Under the pieces are notes generated by a model. The model saw only the letters and a program-made list of their open reading frames with translations. It made no database searches and was not told the origin of the DNA. Position numbers and translations under genes: made by a program. Below are positions 25,836 to 38,400 of a stretch of DNA of 64,000 nucleotides, piece by piece. Source of the DNA: Hybos culiciformis (lineage: Eukaryota > Arthropoda > Insecta > Diptera > Hybotidae); the NCBI GenBank assembly GCA_964007475.1, contig OZ023274.1, positions 83,304,346 through 83,368,345 of the forward strand. The letters run 5' to 3'. The stretch's first letter is position 1; each line of letters opens with the position of its first letter.

Positions 25836-27772
25836 TTAATAAATAGAGCTTTGAGCCCATTGTGATACTTCAGTTGGTAAATGTTGATAATTGGCAATCG
25901 CCTGTTTTATTTGAGAATATGTTAAAGCCATATTATACATTCGAAATTCCTTTTGAATTTTTCCAGCTGAACTTGACACAGGTAGAATAAACTCCAGTTC
26001 TTTTAAATGTTCGAAGGCTTTTAAAACAACTGCCCGTTCGACACTTTGCCATGTTGAATTGGTTTTACTAAATTTTCTAAATCGAATAAATATTATTTCG
26101 AAATTAAACGGGTCTCGATCGTAAATTTCGGAATGATGCTTAATGGATATTAATAAACAAATTTCTAAGACCGATAAATCAGTAAGTAATTTAATTCTAT
26201 CATCTTCGGTTACATAAGATTTGTAATGAAACTGAAAATCTTCTGGACTAATTTCTAAATGTTTATCACCTAATGTTGACACTATTTTGAATAAAAAAGT
26301 CTTAAAATAATCCTGAGTAGTATTGAAATCATAAATTCCTTTAAGACAATTTATCACAACCAAATCGTCAGCTAATTTTTCTATTTGAGTATTCCATTTT
26401 TGAACACAATTTTGAGAAAATTCATAGTTAGTAGGATCGAAAATATTTCTCAAGAATGTTAAATTTGAATTTATCTTAAATTTATTTAAGACAGGTCGAC
26501 ATTGTCTTAAGGTTTTTAATTCTTTTGAAGTTGGCAATTTCAAAAGTATTCTCATTAAATTCAATCTTTCATCAAAATTTTCATTATCAGGCAATAAACT
26601 GATTTGACGATGTGAAAACCTAGATTTTACTCTTTTCTCCAATAATTCAACAACATCATCACGACAAGTAATTCCAAGTACACATATGGGAGCCTAAAAA
26701 TAAAAAACAAAATGACATAAAAAACAAATTCTTTTCTATATTAATTTCAAATGAGTACAATGAGAACTTTCATAGTTTTGTATGTGCGGTTAAGATTTGT
26801 AAATCCTCAAAGTTTAATTCGGACAATTTCAACATTTGGTAGGAATGGCTACTTGTCAATCCTAATAAGGTATTTTTTTTTAAAACTATCGTCGACAAAT
26901 ATCGTTTTGAGAATATTATAATATTAAGAAAATATATTTTTTTTACCTGTTTTGATTGTGAAATGTCGAAGAGATTATAGAGCAATAGCTGATTGGTATG
27001 AGAACAAAACAAATCAAATTCCTCCAATATAAATATAGCACTTTTTGATTGTTTCCCTCCAGATTTCAAAGAATCTAACAAAAATTGTAAATTTTCAGCA
27101 TATGATCCAAATACTTTTCCGTTAACGGCGTTTTCTAGATCTAATTGAATTGTTATAGATTTAAGCGCTACTCCATCGTCTGTGTGCAGTAAACCATTCA
27201 AATGGACAATTATTGTATTGTTGCAGAAATCTTTGTTTTGAATCAATTGATAAATTACGTAATTTACGAGCTTGAATTGGAAATAAAAGATGAGTTGTCA
27301 ATAATTAATGGCTTAGTTTAATTCGTTCTTGGGCAAAGGAATAGAACTAACATAGTACCCACATACCTAGTCTAGCAAAATATTTTAGTCTCGTTATACG
27401 ATAATAGTCTAGAGATAGGTAGGTGCCTACCTATATCCTACTCATGTACTCCTAAAAGCCAGATAACTAAACCTTTTTTTAGATGATCCCTCTAAAGTTC
27501 ATGAATTTAGGTAGATGCCTTGACTCGGTTGAAGGCATAGGTATCTAGGGTGGCTTCTAGATATTTTCAAGTTTTTCAAACTTATTAATACTCACCGTTG
27601 TCTTGCCCGATCCTCTAGGGCCAATCAAAAGAGCAGAATTTGATTCACCTTCACTTGTATTTTGGAATAAATTGAAAATTTTATTTACTTCATCTTCATG
27701 GTCACGAAATGTTAGATCTCGCCTAAATCTCTCCTTAAGAAAACGTCTAATTACCTCAATTTCAGATTCCAT
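25836..27772 (-). CDS. Orc4: Origin recognition complex subunit 4 (three exons)
   Basis: ORC4 is an AAA+ subunit of the complex that marks replication origins and loads MCM helicase in the nucleus. The exons are 27772-27596, 27270-26947 and 26693-25836, all joined in phase 0 at GT-AG introns. They give 452 aa against about 436 in human, so the gene looks complete. Walker A GPRGSGKT is at residues 51-58. The conserved HLNGLL and KVFGSYAENLQFLL stretches follow. Walker B is AIFILEEFD (about 138-145), with Glu142 where I recall Asp in other ORC4 proteins. Sensor-1 GITCR (174-178) and the RVKSRF arginine segment (188-193) come next, then the C-terminal winged-helix region. A strong E2F-type site lies upstream. 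Eth follows on the same strand about 1.5 kb away. Confidence 0.95.
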
Positions 27773-27900
27773 TAAATTAAATGAAAAATAAAATTGTAAA
27801 AAAAATATTATAAAATTATGTTATTTATTAATTTTAATAATATTATTACAGAAATTTTTTTTTAACTTTTTTGGCATTTATTTTTGTTTACATTATTCGG

Positions 27901-27909
27901 TTTCCCGCC
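27901..27909 (+). promoter_or_regulatory. E2F-type site upstream of Orc4
   Basis: TTTCCCGCC matches the E2F/DP consensus TTTSSCGC exactly and lies about 129 bp upstream of the Orc4 ATG. E2F control of replication-licensing genes is well established in animals. In DNA this poor in G and C, such an 8-9 base match in the right place is unlikely by chance. Function is inferred. Confidence 0.6.
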
Positions 27910-28136
27910 TGTAAAAACTCACCATTGAAGAATGTACGTGAGAAATACTATATTCGAAATTCAATAATATTATATCCCTATAAACAACGAATTGGCAACA
28001 ATATCATAAGTAAGTATAGCGACACCTATTGGAACTTATATAAGCGGTTTGGAATTATTAAAATTTATCAATATAATAAGAAATATTTGAATAAGTATAA
28101 TTTTCACATTTTAAATAGTCAACTGTAACTTTTTTG

Positions 28137-28917
28137 GGCGTAAGTGCAGTTTATGTACCACTCAGAACCGGCTGAAACTTGGAGGGGGGTAGAGGCGGTG
28201 CCCAAACTCCCAAAACCAAAACCAGTTCTTATGGCAAAGGCCCCGTTTCGGAGACACGGCCCCCCAAAGTTTTCATACATTTTTGTACGGGCAATTTTAA
28301 AGGGGGCTCCCTTATGCCTTGTTCAGACAACGACTAAATCATGATTTCGTAATCGTGATTTGGTGTAGATAATCATACTTTAAAAACCTGTGTGAACACG
28401 ATTATGAACGAAAACAAAAAAAGTAAACAACAAGAAAGCAAACAAAATAAAAACATAAATATTATTTGCTACTCAATTTTTTTTATTTTGTAAATAAAGA
28501 AAATATGTCAAAAATAAAAGTCAAAAATAAGTAGGAATGAGTGGAAATGGGTAACATGGATGGTAAAAAACTATAAACTCACCCCTGAAATTTTTCATGA
28601 TTTTCGGTAATCATGATTTCCGATGACAATTTTTTTGTATGAGCAAATCATGAAAAAAAGAATGATAATCACAAAAAGTAAGGTTATCATGATAAGATTT
28701 TATTGTCTGAACAAGGCATTACACTATCTACAAAAAAATGGGGCAAATCGAGCAAAAAAAAAAAATTGTTCATACAAAATGTATGAAAACTCCGAACATC
28801 CGAAACGGGGCCTTTGCTCCAAGAACTGATTTTAGTTTTGGAAGTTTGGTACCGCCTCTACACCCCCCTCCAAGTTTCAGCCGGTTCTGAGTGGTTCACA
28901 TAAACTAGATTTTAGCC
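28137..28917. mobile_element. Long-TIR DNA element, interrupted by a nested MITE
   Basis: The left arm (28137-28311) and right arm (28722-28917) are inverted copies over roughly 150-170 bp. They share GTTTATGT, CTCAGAACCGGCTGAAACTT, a GGGGGGT tract, GCAAAGGCCCCGTTTCGGA and TTTTCATACAT. CTTTTTTG flanks both ends (28129-28136 and 28918-28925), an apparent 8-bp duplication, though low-complexity. The arms are unusually GC-rich for this window. No coding capacity. Superfamily unresolved: the 8-bp duplication fits hAT or Merlin. The middle is occupied by another element. Confidence 0.8.
28315..28718. mobile_element. Nested MITE with TTA duplication (PIF/Harbinger-like)
   Basis: The left end TGCCTTGTTCAGACAA and the right end TTGTCTGAACAAGGCA form a perfect 16-bp inverted repeat. 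TTA flanks both sides (28312-28314 and 28719-28721), the TWA-type duplication of PIF/Harbinger. Length 404 bp, no transposase. The interior has further ATCATGATT-type palindromic motifs. Because it interrupts the arms of the outer element, it inserted later. Confidence 0.85.
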
Positions 28918-28925
28918 CTTTTTTG

Positions 28926-31900
28926 AATTAGTTATAGTTAGTCAAAAATTATTTTAGAAAATAAACTTTAATCTTAGTTAACTATAATTACTTCTTTTTT
29001 TTTAATTGATAGTATTTTTTAATAGTTTTTGTATTTTTAAATACATTTTAATCAAGAGTTGGTTTAATAATAAATACACTAGGAGGCAGCACTTAACACT
29101 GTCTACTACTTTTTAACTTGCGAACATATATCATATTTGACACTAAATTCACCTTTTTCAACTAAACTCCACGTAAGAATTGTCAAAATTTATTTTTTTT
29201 ATTTCGAAAATTAAATTTCTAAATTTTTTTATCGTGCTGGAGGTTTGAAAAATTAATGAAAAATTATTTAAAATAATAATCCTGGATATTATAAAAAAAT
29301 AAAAAAAATAAATTATTTTAAAAATATTAAAAATAAATAATCAACAAAACTTGGAAACTTATAATAAAGAAGAAAAAAAAAATAATCTTATTTAATCGGA
29401 AAAATTGAAGAAAAAAAAATTTTTTTTGAAGAGTGAGTGAGTGGTTTTTTTTTTTCAAATTTAAATTGAAAATGAAAATTTTAATTTAATTAAAATTAAT
29501 TAAAGGAAAAAATTAATTACTAATAAATTTGTCTGGGGTTTTTATTTTGAATTTTAAAGAAATAAAAAAGAAATTATAAAAAATAAAAGATAGGGGCTGG
29601 GGAGGATTTTCCAATCAGTGTGTCTGGGTTGTTTGACGGAATTTCATTTTTTTTTTTTAGGGATGGAATTAATGAATGAATGAGACAAGACTTGTGCGAA
29701 TAATAATGTCAAAAATTTATTGTTAATTCGATCTTTGAACTTTTTTTTAATTCAAATTTTGGATGTGCATTGTTTTGTACGAAATTGGGCTTGAATTGGA
29801 ACAAATAATCTTGATATTAGAGTTATCCGTTGATGATTGTCGTTGTCTACCTGAAGGTATAGACGTAAAATCAAAATTCCAAAAATTTAGTAATTGATCC
29901 TGTAACGATTTTTTTAAACATGATTTATAAATTTGAAATAAGAAAAACCAATACCTACCTATTTAATCCTACCAAAGTTGGTATCTACCTACCTACCTCG
30001 GTACACCTAGGCAGTAGGCACATACAAATTAAATATTTGTATTTAAGTACCTAATTCTGACAATATTTTTATATATCTTTGTTTGCAATTAACAAAGGCA
30101 TTAAAAGTTGTTCATAAAGAGTTATTTAATACTGAAAGGTAGGTTTATTAAATTTAAGTACTTATTTCCCTTCCTTTTTCTAATTAGTTGCATATACTGT
30201 TACATACAAACCAGAAAAATTCTTCCATTTATCTGCTGCCTTGGACAAAAAATGTATGCAATTTACTCTGGTGTCTATAACTTACATACAAATTTTTAGG
30301 TTTTTAGGTTCCTAGGTACTTACTTACCTATTGATTTGTTATTTATTCAAATAAAATACTAGGCAAACTAAATCTAAACTTGTTTATGTACGCAGTGACA
30401 TGACCTTACCTATAGGTAGGTTATAAACAATGATGACAATGGTAACTTTTTTTTATTTTAAATGTTCATATTAGTTGGAATAAGGTTTTTTGGGGAAAAA
30501 AATATTTGAAAAATTGCTCAGAAAATTTAAAAGTTCCAGACAGATAAAGTGAGAGAACTTTTATGGAATTTTTATATGAACCCAAGACCATAACTCTTGA
30601 AGACTATGCAGGAGCACCGGAATCGACTAGTATTAAATTTATAATTTGCTTACTTTGTTTTCTATATAAACATAGCTAATTATAAAAAAAAAAAAAAACA
30701 AAAATTGGAAAATCCTTATTTACATAGCAAAAAGTCAAATAAATTTGTTGTCATTTTTTATTTACCTAGGTACTACCTTACCTACTTAAATATTTTTGTT
30801 AAAAAAAAAAAACAAAATGTAAATCAATTTTCATCTGCTATTTAAAAATTATTATTATTAGATATTATTTTTTTTTATTAAAATAAAAGTAACAAATATT
30901 TAATTTAGGGTACTTATAGCCTAGGTACATAATATTATATTAATTTTTTTAAAATAAATGTATTTATTAATTCTGAGAACTAGGTCAATAACGAGCTATA
31001 GATAGTAGGTACCTACTTTTGTATATACCTAAGTATTCAGGAAAAATGTACATTTTATTTTAATAAGTACATAATAATATATTAATATACAATTTTATTT
31101 TTTATTTGAAATTATTTTAAATGGATTTATCAATTGTTTTCATTTATTTTTCTTGGAAAAACTAGGTATCATCATCACTACTGGTGGTAGATATAGGTAT
31201 CTAGGTATTTTTTTTTTTTAATTTTTTATTTTGTATCCAAATAATTTAATAAAATTATTTCGTAAGTACATAATATTTTTTTGTTGTTTTTGTATTTTAT
31301 TCATTTTTTTACTATCAAGGTGAAAGTCCAAGTGACGATGAACATAATCTTTTTCTTTTCACATGTGTTTTTGCAAACATTTTTTTATTACTATTATTAT
31401 TATTAACATTTTTTTTTTTTATTAGGTAAATTTTTGCTTTTTTACAATAAAATACCTAGTTTGTTTTTTTTTTTTTTTTTTGCGGTAGGTAGGAATATAT
31501 TTCGTCAATTGGATAGAAACTGGAAATACCTATAAACAAAAAAAAAAAAACTTATGTAAAAAAAACGATGAAAATGAAAAAGTTTTCAATGAAAAAAAAA
31601 ACTTGTTATCAAAATTATGTTTTTTATTAAAAAAAATTTTTATAAAATTTTTTTTATTGTTGATTGTATTATTAAAAAACATTTAAATATCATTCATTTA
31701 TTTTTTTTTGTATAAATTTAAAGAAAAAAAAAAAACAAGATCAAATATTTATTTAAATTCCTTTCACTATCATTGGATCTCAAAAATATTAATATTTATG
31801 TCAATCGGTATATTTATTTTCTGCAATTTTTATTCCAAAATTAAGGTTGTCTATAATTTCATTTTTTTGTTTGCATATCAGTTTTTTGTTTTGCTGATTT

Positions 31901-34499
31901 TGCTTGGTACCTACTTTCCTTTTTATACCCTTTACACACTGAACTACTTAATTGAGTCTTAATATAGATTTTGAAAATTTTGTTCACACTAGTCCAAGGA
32001 CTTATTTTTGTACTTATTTTGAAATCAAAGTAAAACAAACAATTTTTAATTTGTTTTCGAATAATTATTTTATTGAATTTATTTTAAATAAGTTAAGTAA
32101 AAAAACTAGAAATGAAAAGAAAAATAAATAATTAATTCTAAATTGATAGCTACTATTGAACTGATAGCTTTTAAATTAAAAAAGAAAACCTCATAAACTT
32201 TAATTATTTGTTTATTATTTTAAAATTTTTAACAGACCACGAAAAAATCTATAAAAAAAAGAATCACATAAAACTAAATAAAAAAAACAACAATTAAAGA
32301 ATAATTACTTATGTACCCTATACTCTTAGAATCATTCTTTTAGATTGTATAGGAAAAGATACTATTTTAAGATCGAAAGCGTGCCACATACTTTATTTAT
32401 GATGAACTGTTTTATATTTTTTAATTTAGAACTTACTCCCATCATAAGCTCCATCTACAACTATATGATGCCAAAGCCGACAAAGTAGATTTTAGGGCTT
32501 TAAATTACAGAGATTTTCAAACATTCAAATTAAGGTTCATCTTGTTATTTTATATCAAAGTAAAATTTAATCTTTGCTAACATAAAATGCTAATATATTT
32601 TATTTTCATAGAGTTTAAAAATGTATAACAAAAATATCAAAAATCTACTTTATAACTAGGTATATAAGTAACATACTTAACAACAAAAAATCATAAACGT
32701 AATTTGAGACGTAAATTATTGTCCATATCAAGAAATAAAAATAACAAAAAAAAAAACAACAGCCATTTTAACATTCAATGATAACCAAAATATCGCCGGT
32801 TTAAAGATAAAGTTGTTAAAGAAATAATTTTGAGTTGATGCGGGAACAGCTGTTTACCTGATTCTAAGCTTCTAATGGTACATATTACTGAAATTGAGTT
32901 TTCTGTAGAATCTAATCTTTAGGAGACACTCAATGATTATTTTACATAATGATGGCATCAAAAAATATCATTTACGCGTGTTTATCTCAATTGTTTTCAA
33001 AAGTGCACTGAATGAATATTTATTTTAAAAGTTACGATACATTTAAAAGATAAATAAATCTCGAAATAAATATTTTTTTCTGATTTTAGTAGAATTTTAA
33101 ATAAAAATTTATATACTTTCAGAATTATTCATTTCTTCTAAGTAATTCATTATTGCTTGAATGCAAAGTCATTGACACTTTTATTTGTGTACAATTTGCA
33201 AATTTATAAAGTTTAGAAAACCTCAAATTCCATTAAATATACCTAAGTACTTAGTTAAAGAATTAAATTAATAAAATAAATAATAAAAAATAAGATTTTG
33301 AAAACCGAAATTGGATATAATTGGAATACAATGTGATCACCGATGTGGATCATTTAAATTTAATATTTAACGAGTTTTTAGACCAACTTTATACCCATTT
33401 CCAAATTATATTAAAAAAAAAAGATTTTCGCTGCAACATCTTGTAGATATTTATTTATAATTAAGTTAACTCTTTAATTTGATTTCTAGTTCAATTAATC
33501 AACGAATAGAATAAAAAAAAAAAACGTCATAAGGTTGAGTATAACATCTTTTCTTAATTTTAATAGAATATGGGTACCTGTACATACTTATCTATGATAT
33601 TTTATATCTTAAAAAAGTTATCTTGGCAATACAAGATCTGAGTGTTTATATTTAGATAAAGGAAAAAATATAATTATTTTATCATTTTGTAAACTTTAAT
33701 ATTGTATTGAGGGAATTTTTTTTTTTTATTAAAATTAACTGAATATTCTATGAAAAGATTGCCTTTTTCGATCGTACTAATAAAATAAATTTTATATCAT
33801 TATTGTAGCTTTTTCCAATAGTCTACAAATTCGTCGTCGCGTGCATTTCTTTGTATCCAAACGATTGAAACTTAGGAGAAAAACACATTTTACTCAAACT
33901 ATTATATAAAAGTTAGAACGATATTTAACTTAAATTTTTGATTTCTGAGCTGGGAGATTGGACACAACAAGAATAGATATTGAACAAATAGACATGAATT
34001 TTAATATAAGAATAATTTAATTTTAAAAATAAATGTAATAATAACAAAACTACATCAATTTTATCGAAAGTTATTTTTATTTTAAGCAAGTTATGGATGT
34101 AAGCTTGAATAATGAAAACCCTTCTAGAAATTTAACCATAACAAAATTTAGTATTTAATTTTTCGAAACAAAAAAAAAGTTTTCCTAGTTTTTTTTTATA
34201 AAAATCTACATCTTCATGGGGTAGAAATTTGAGCGCAGATTTAATATTTTTTATCTTTTCCTTTGATACGGAAATGAGTTGCTTTGATCGTCGCTATTAT
34301 ACATACTTACATATTATTTCTTTCGGTTTTGCATATGAACCTACATTATTTTTATAATTTAATTTAGTAATTAATTAATTTAATATTAAATATTTCGCAA
34401 TTCATCAGTTGTATTGTCAATTATTTTGTAAACTGAAAGTTGGATGGTTAAAGGGGCACTAAATTAGGGTTTATGCACCTTTTTGCTACAACTAACACT
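28926..34499. other. Gene-free DNA between Orc4 and Sec24
   Basis: No protein-coding exon that I can support. It contains CCTA/TAGG runs (29950-30010 and others), long T and A tracts, and near 32360-32430 a sequence resembling 23985-24070 (a dispersed repeat). An untranslated first exon of Sec24 probably lies somewhere here, perhaps in the less A/T-biased patch around 29590-29700, but I cannot place it. Confidence 0.5.
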
Positions 34500-34770
34500 T
34501 GAAACCAAAGCTTAATGGCTATAACTAGATCCCTGGGTTTAGTTAAGGCCAACACATTTATGTGATCGATTAAGTAATCACCTAATGTGCTGTTTCTAGA
34601 TTTTGCAACCACCGGGAATTTGCAGATAAAGTGAGCAAATGTCTTTTTTCCTGCAACTGTCTTGCAGTATGTTCAACTAGTGCTCCGAATAGACTGCAGT
34701 AATTCTAGAAATCTCCTTCCTGAACATTTTAAGAATCTCTTCAGTATTTTTCTTTTCATATCTTGGCCAA
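34500..34770 (-). pseudogene. Relic of a non-LTR retrotransposon C-terminus (RNase H region)
   Basis: Minus-strand translation gives WPRYEKKNTEEILKMF and then RKEISRITAVYSEH up to a stop. After a frameshift and a short loss it resumes as KKTFAHFICKFPVVAKSRN and STLGDYLIDHINV. This order (a Trp-Pro/Lys-Lys-Thr stretch, a leucine/arginine helix, then a Cys...His...Cys segment and a Gly-Asp-Tyr-Leu stretch) matches what I know of the RNase H tail of Jockey/R1-type insect elements. It is short, frameshifted and carries a stop, so it is dead. Element family not determined. Confidence 0.5.
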
Positions 34771-35393
34771 TTTTTTTTAAATTTTGGCATGGGATAAAAG
34801 TAGCTTGTAAATATCCCTTTTTATCGTGAAACTGAAACTTAAACAAATCGTTTTTATTTTTAAAAAAATGCCCATATTTATAAGCGTTCTATTGTTTTAA
34901 TCAATTAGAATCATGCTCCACTTCATTTTAACTTTTTGATATTGATTTAAACTTACTATTAAAATTAGTAATGCTCATATAATATAAAAAAATAAGTAGG
35001 TACATGTTTTAAATTTATATTTTACAACACAAAGTGATTGTTTGGATACACGGGCAAAAATTTTAGTCTATTATGAAAACGTTGATTAGATAAAACGGAA
35101 TGCCTCATCTTTTGAACTAGAACAACGATGGCAATTTTTGAATTAAAATTACATTATACCTCGCTTAAGGTAATAAGATTCGTATTCGAAAGAATGCAAT
35201 CGACGTTATTATAAATAAATTACCTACGGGCTTTCTCATTGACAGAAACTCTCAGTTTCGCCTGTATTTAATCAATGTTTAATAATTAATATTAAATTAT
35301 CGTGAATTTATTTTCAACTTTTCAATAACTTTATGATAAAACTTTATAATTTTCTGGTTCTACTTATTAATTATATTTAATTTTTTTTTTTAG

Positions 35394-35483
35394 GTTCAAT
35401 TTCATGTAAAATTTGAACGAGTTGAAAATTTTCAGAAATTAAAATCAATAAAAAAGGAAAATACAAAATCAAAAAAGCATTCA
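35394..35483 (+). other. 5' UTR part of the Sec24 first coding exon
   Basis: A pyrimidine tract ending in TAG at 35393 is a strong 3' splice site 90 bp before the Sec24 ATG, implying an upstream non-coding exon. The interval contains in-frame stops, so the ATG at 35484 is the earliest usable start. The upstream exon was not located. Confidence 0.55.
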
Positions 35484-38400
35484 ATGGCTACACCTTACAC
35501 TAATGCAGGAAATTATCCACCACCACCATCAGCAGGAACAAATGTAGTTAACGGTTATCCGCAACAATCAAATCCAATAAATCACCAACAACAACAACCA
35601 CAAATTGTGCCTAAAGCTAATTATTCTCAGAATTTGATGCAAAATCCAATTAATCCTGGTCAACAACACATTTCCCAGCAAAATAATTTTTATAGGCAAT
35701 CACAACAACAACAACAACAAATGCCAATTCAAAATACTAACCTCCCACAGCATGTGTTACAAAATGTGCAACTTACGAATGGAACCGGCGGTACAAATTC
35801 GTCCAGAACTGCATCACCTGCCAGGAACAATCCCGAAAATCCACAAATAAAGAGAACGAATTATCCACCACCTTCTTCTGTACAGAGCCAGCAAACGATA
35901 AATGCCAATTCTCTTTCAAATTTAACATCAAGTTTGCAGAATTTGTCTGCAGGAGGGGTTGCTCCAATTAAATCGAATGGACCACCGCAATTAACAACTG
36001 GTGGTCCATTACAGCCACCAATACATCAATATCCGCCTCAACAAAATAATTTTCAAGCTCCTTCAAGTCAAACATTACTAGCAAATCAGAATTCTGCATC
36101 TAGTCAAAATCAAAATATTTATCCTCCACCTGTTAGAAATGAACCACAAAATAATTATGGATCACAAACTTCAATAAGACCCGGATCCAATCCTGCTTAT
36201 CCTCCTACATCGAATGCCAACTTAAATTTCAATCAAAATGCTTTGAACAACAATGTTCAACAACAGATAATAAATCGGCCGCCACCTTCAGCTTCAAATG
36301 CTGCAACACCAATGTATTCAACCTCTCAACCTTTGACTTCTCTAGCTCCGTCAGCAAATCATCCCCCATCAGCAGCAGCTGTTAATTATCCCCCATCAGC
36401 AGCCACGGTTAATTATCCCCCAACAGCAACAGCAGCTAATTATCCTCCGTCATCAGGTGCGGTAAATTATCCTCCATCAGCAGCAGTTAAATATCCTCCA
36501 ACACAACAAACTCAGCAAAATTATCAGTCCACATTTAATGGCCAACCTAACACTGCTCCTCTACAATATCAAAGTGGACCACCAGCACAAATGAGTGTAA
36601 CGCAACACGGATTTAATCGTCTTTGGGGACAAGATACTTTAGATTTAATGCAACACCGGCATATTCTAAGCCCGACGACATTGCAACCTCCTCGAATTGT
36701 GCTAAATAATCAGTTTCACGAAACAGTTAATGTTAATCCAGAGTAAGTTAAATAATAAATAAAATATTATAATATTTTTCTATAATTATGAATTTACTTT
36801 TATTAATTTCTTTTATTTTCAGCATTATGAGATGTACTTTAAATAAAGTGCCAGATCAAAATTCATTGCTGCAAAAATCTCGGCTGCCTTTAGGACTACT
36901 GGTGCATCCTTTTAGAGACATAAATGTTTGTATCTCATTTAAATATTTTCGTTAGACTTGAAAAATGTAATGTGTAATTAATTTTTTTTTTATTTTGAAT
37001 TTTTAGAATTTGCCTGTAATTCAGTGTCCTAATATTGTTAGATGTCGATTATGCAGAACTTATATTAATCCATTTGTGTATTTTGTAGATAGCAAAATGT
37101 GGAAATGTAATCTTTGTTATCGTGTCAATGAATGTAAGAAAAAAAAAACATTTGTTGAAATTCTCAGTTTTATAAGAAAAATCAGAAAATATATTTCCAT
37201 AGGGAGGTAATATTTACATTCATTTTTTTTGCTGTGTATACCTTTTTGGGCGAAGTTTTATATTAATTCATATTTGGATCAAAATAACAAAATTTTATTA
37301 AATAGTACCGTGGTCTTATTACGTATTCCGTTTCGATTTTAATTGATTTTTGAATTTTGATTGATTTCCGAATTTAGTGCTTCTAAGCTGTAATAAATTA
37401 TCAAAACAAAACCTGGGTGATAAAATTGCTATATATATTATAATCTGGCTTAGCTAGTTTAATTTTGGATTATTTGCCTTGTTATCACTAAGTACTGGCT
37501 GTGTTGTGTATATAATCATACCAAAGAATTCTTGATAAATAAAATTTACAATGAAATTAAAAAAACATTGAATTTCAGTACCTGATGACTTCCAATTTGA
37601 TCCAGCCACTAAGACATATGGTGATGTAACAAGAAGACCTGAAGTTAGGTCAAGTACCATTGAATTTATTGCTCCATCGGAGTATATGGTAAGTAATTTT
37701 GTATGGCTGATATTCAATACTAATTTCAGTTGAATATAATTGAAATATTATTTTTTTTACAGCTTCGACCACCTCAGCCATCTATTTATCTATTTTTATT
37801 TGATGTTTCTATATTAGCTCAACAGTCTGGTTACTTAGAAATGGCTTGTAAAACAATTTCAAAATGTTTAGAAGATATGCCGGGAGATGCAAGAACTCAA
37901 GTTGGATTTATTGCTTATAATAGTGCTATTCATTTTTACAACATTGCTGAAGGATATAATCAGCCTCATGAAATGGCTTTAGTTGATATTGATGGTATAA
38001 TATTGTAAAAAAAAAAATTGTATAATTTAATTATATTTTTTTTCCATATTTAAGATCCGTTCTTGCCATGCCCCGATAATTTATTGATTAATTTGAAGGA
38101 ATGCAAAGAATTAATTAAAGATTTATTAAACCAATTACCAACACGTTTTGCCGACTCGCATGATCCTGGTTCATGTTTAGGAGCAGCACTGCAAGTGGCT
38201 TATAAATTAATGGTATGTTTTTCTTAAAAAAAAAAAAGTTCTAAATTTTCACATTTTCTAATTTTTTTTTTAGGTGGCTTCAGGTGGTCGAGTAACTGTT
38301 TTTCAAACTTGTCTTCCGAACAAAGGAGCTGGTGCTCTAGAGGCTCGCGAAGATCCAAACAATCGATCATCTAAAGATGTAGCTCATTTAAATCCTGCTA

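Noticed and set aside
28144..28344. 66-codon plus-strand ORF with many Pro and Lys residues
   Set aside because: Lies in the inverted arm of the long-TIR element; composition reflects the GC-rich arm, not a protein.
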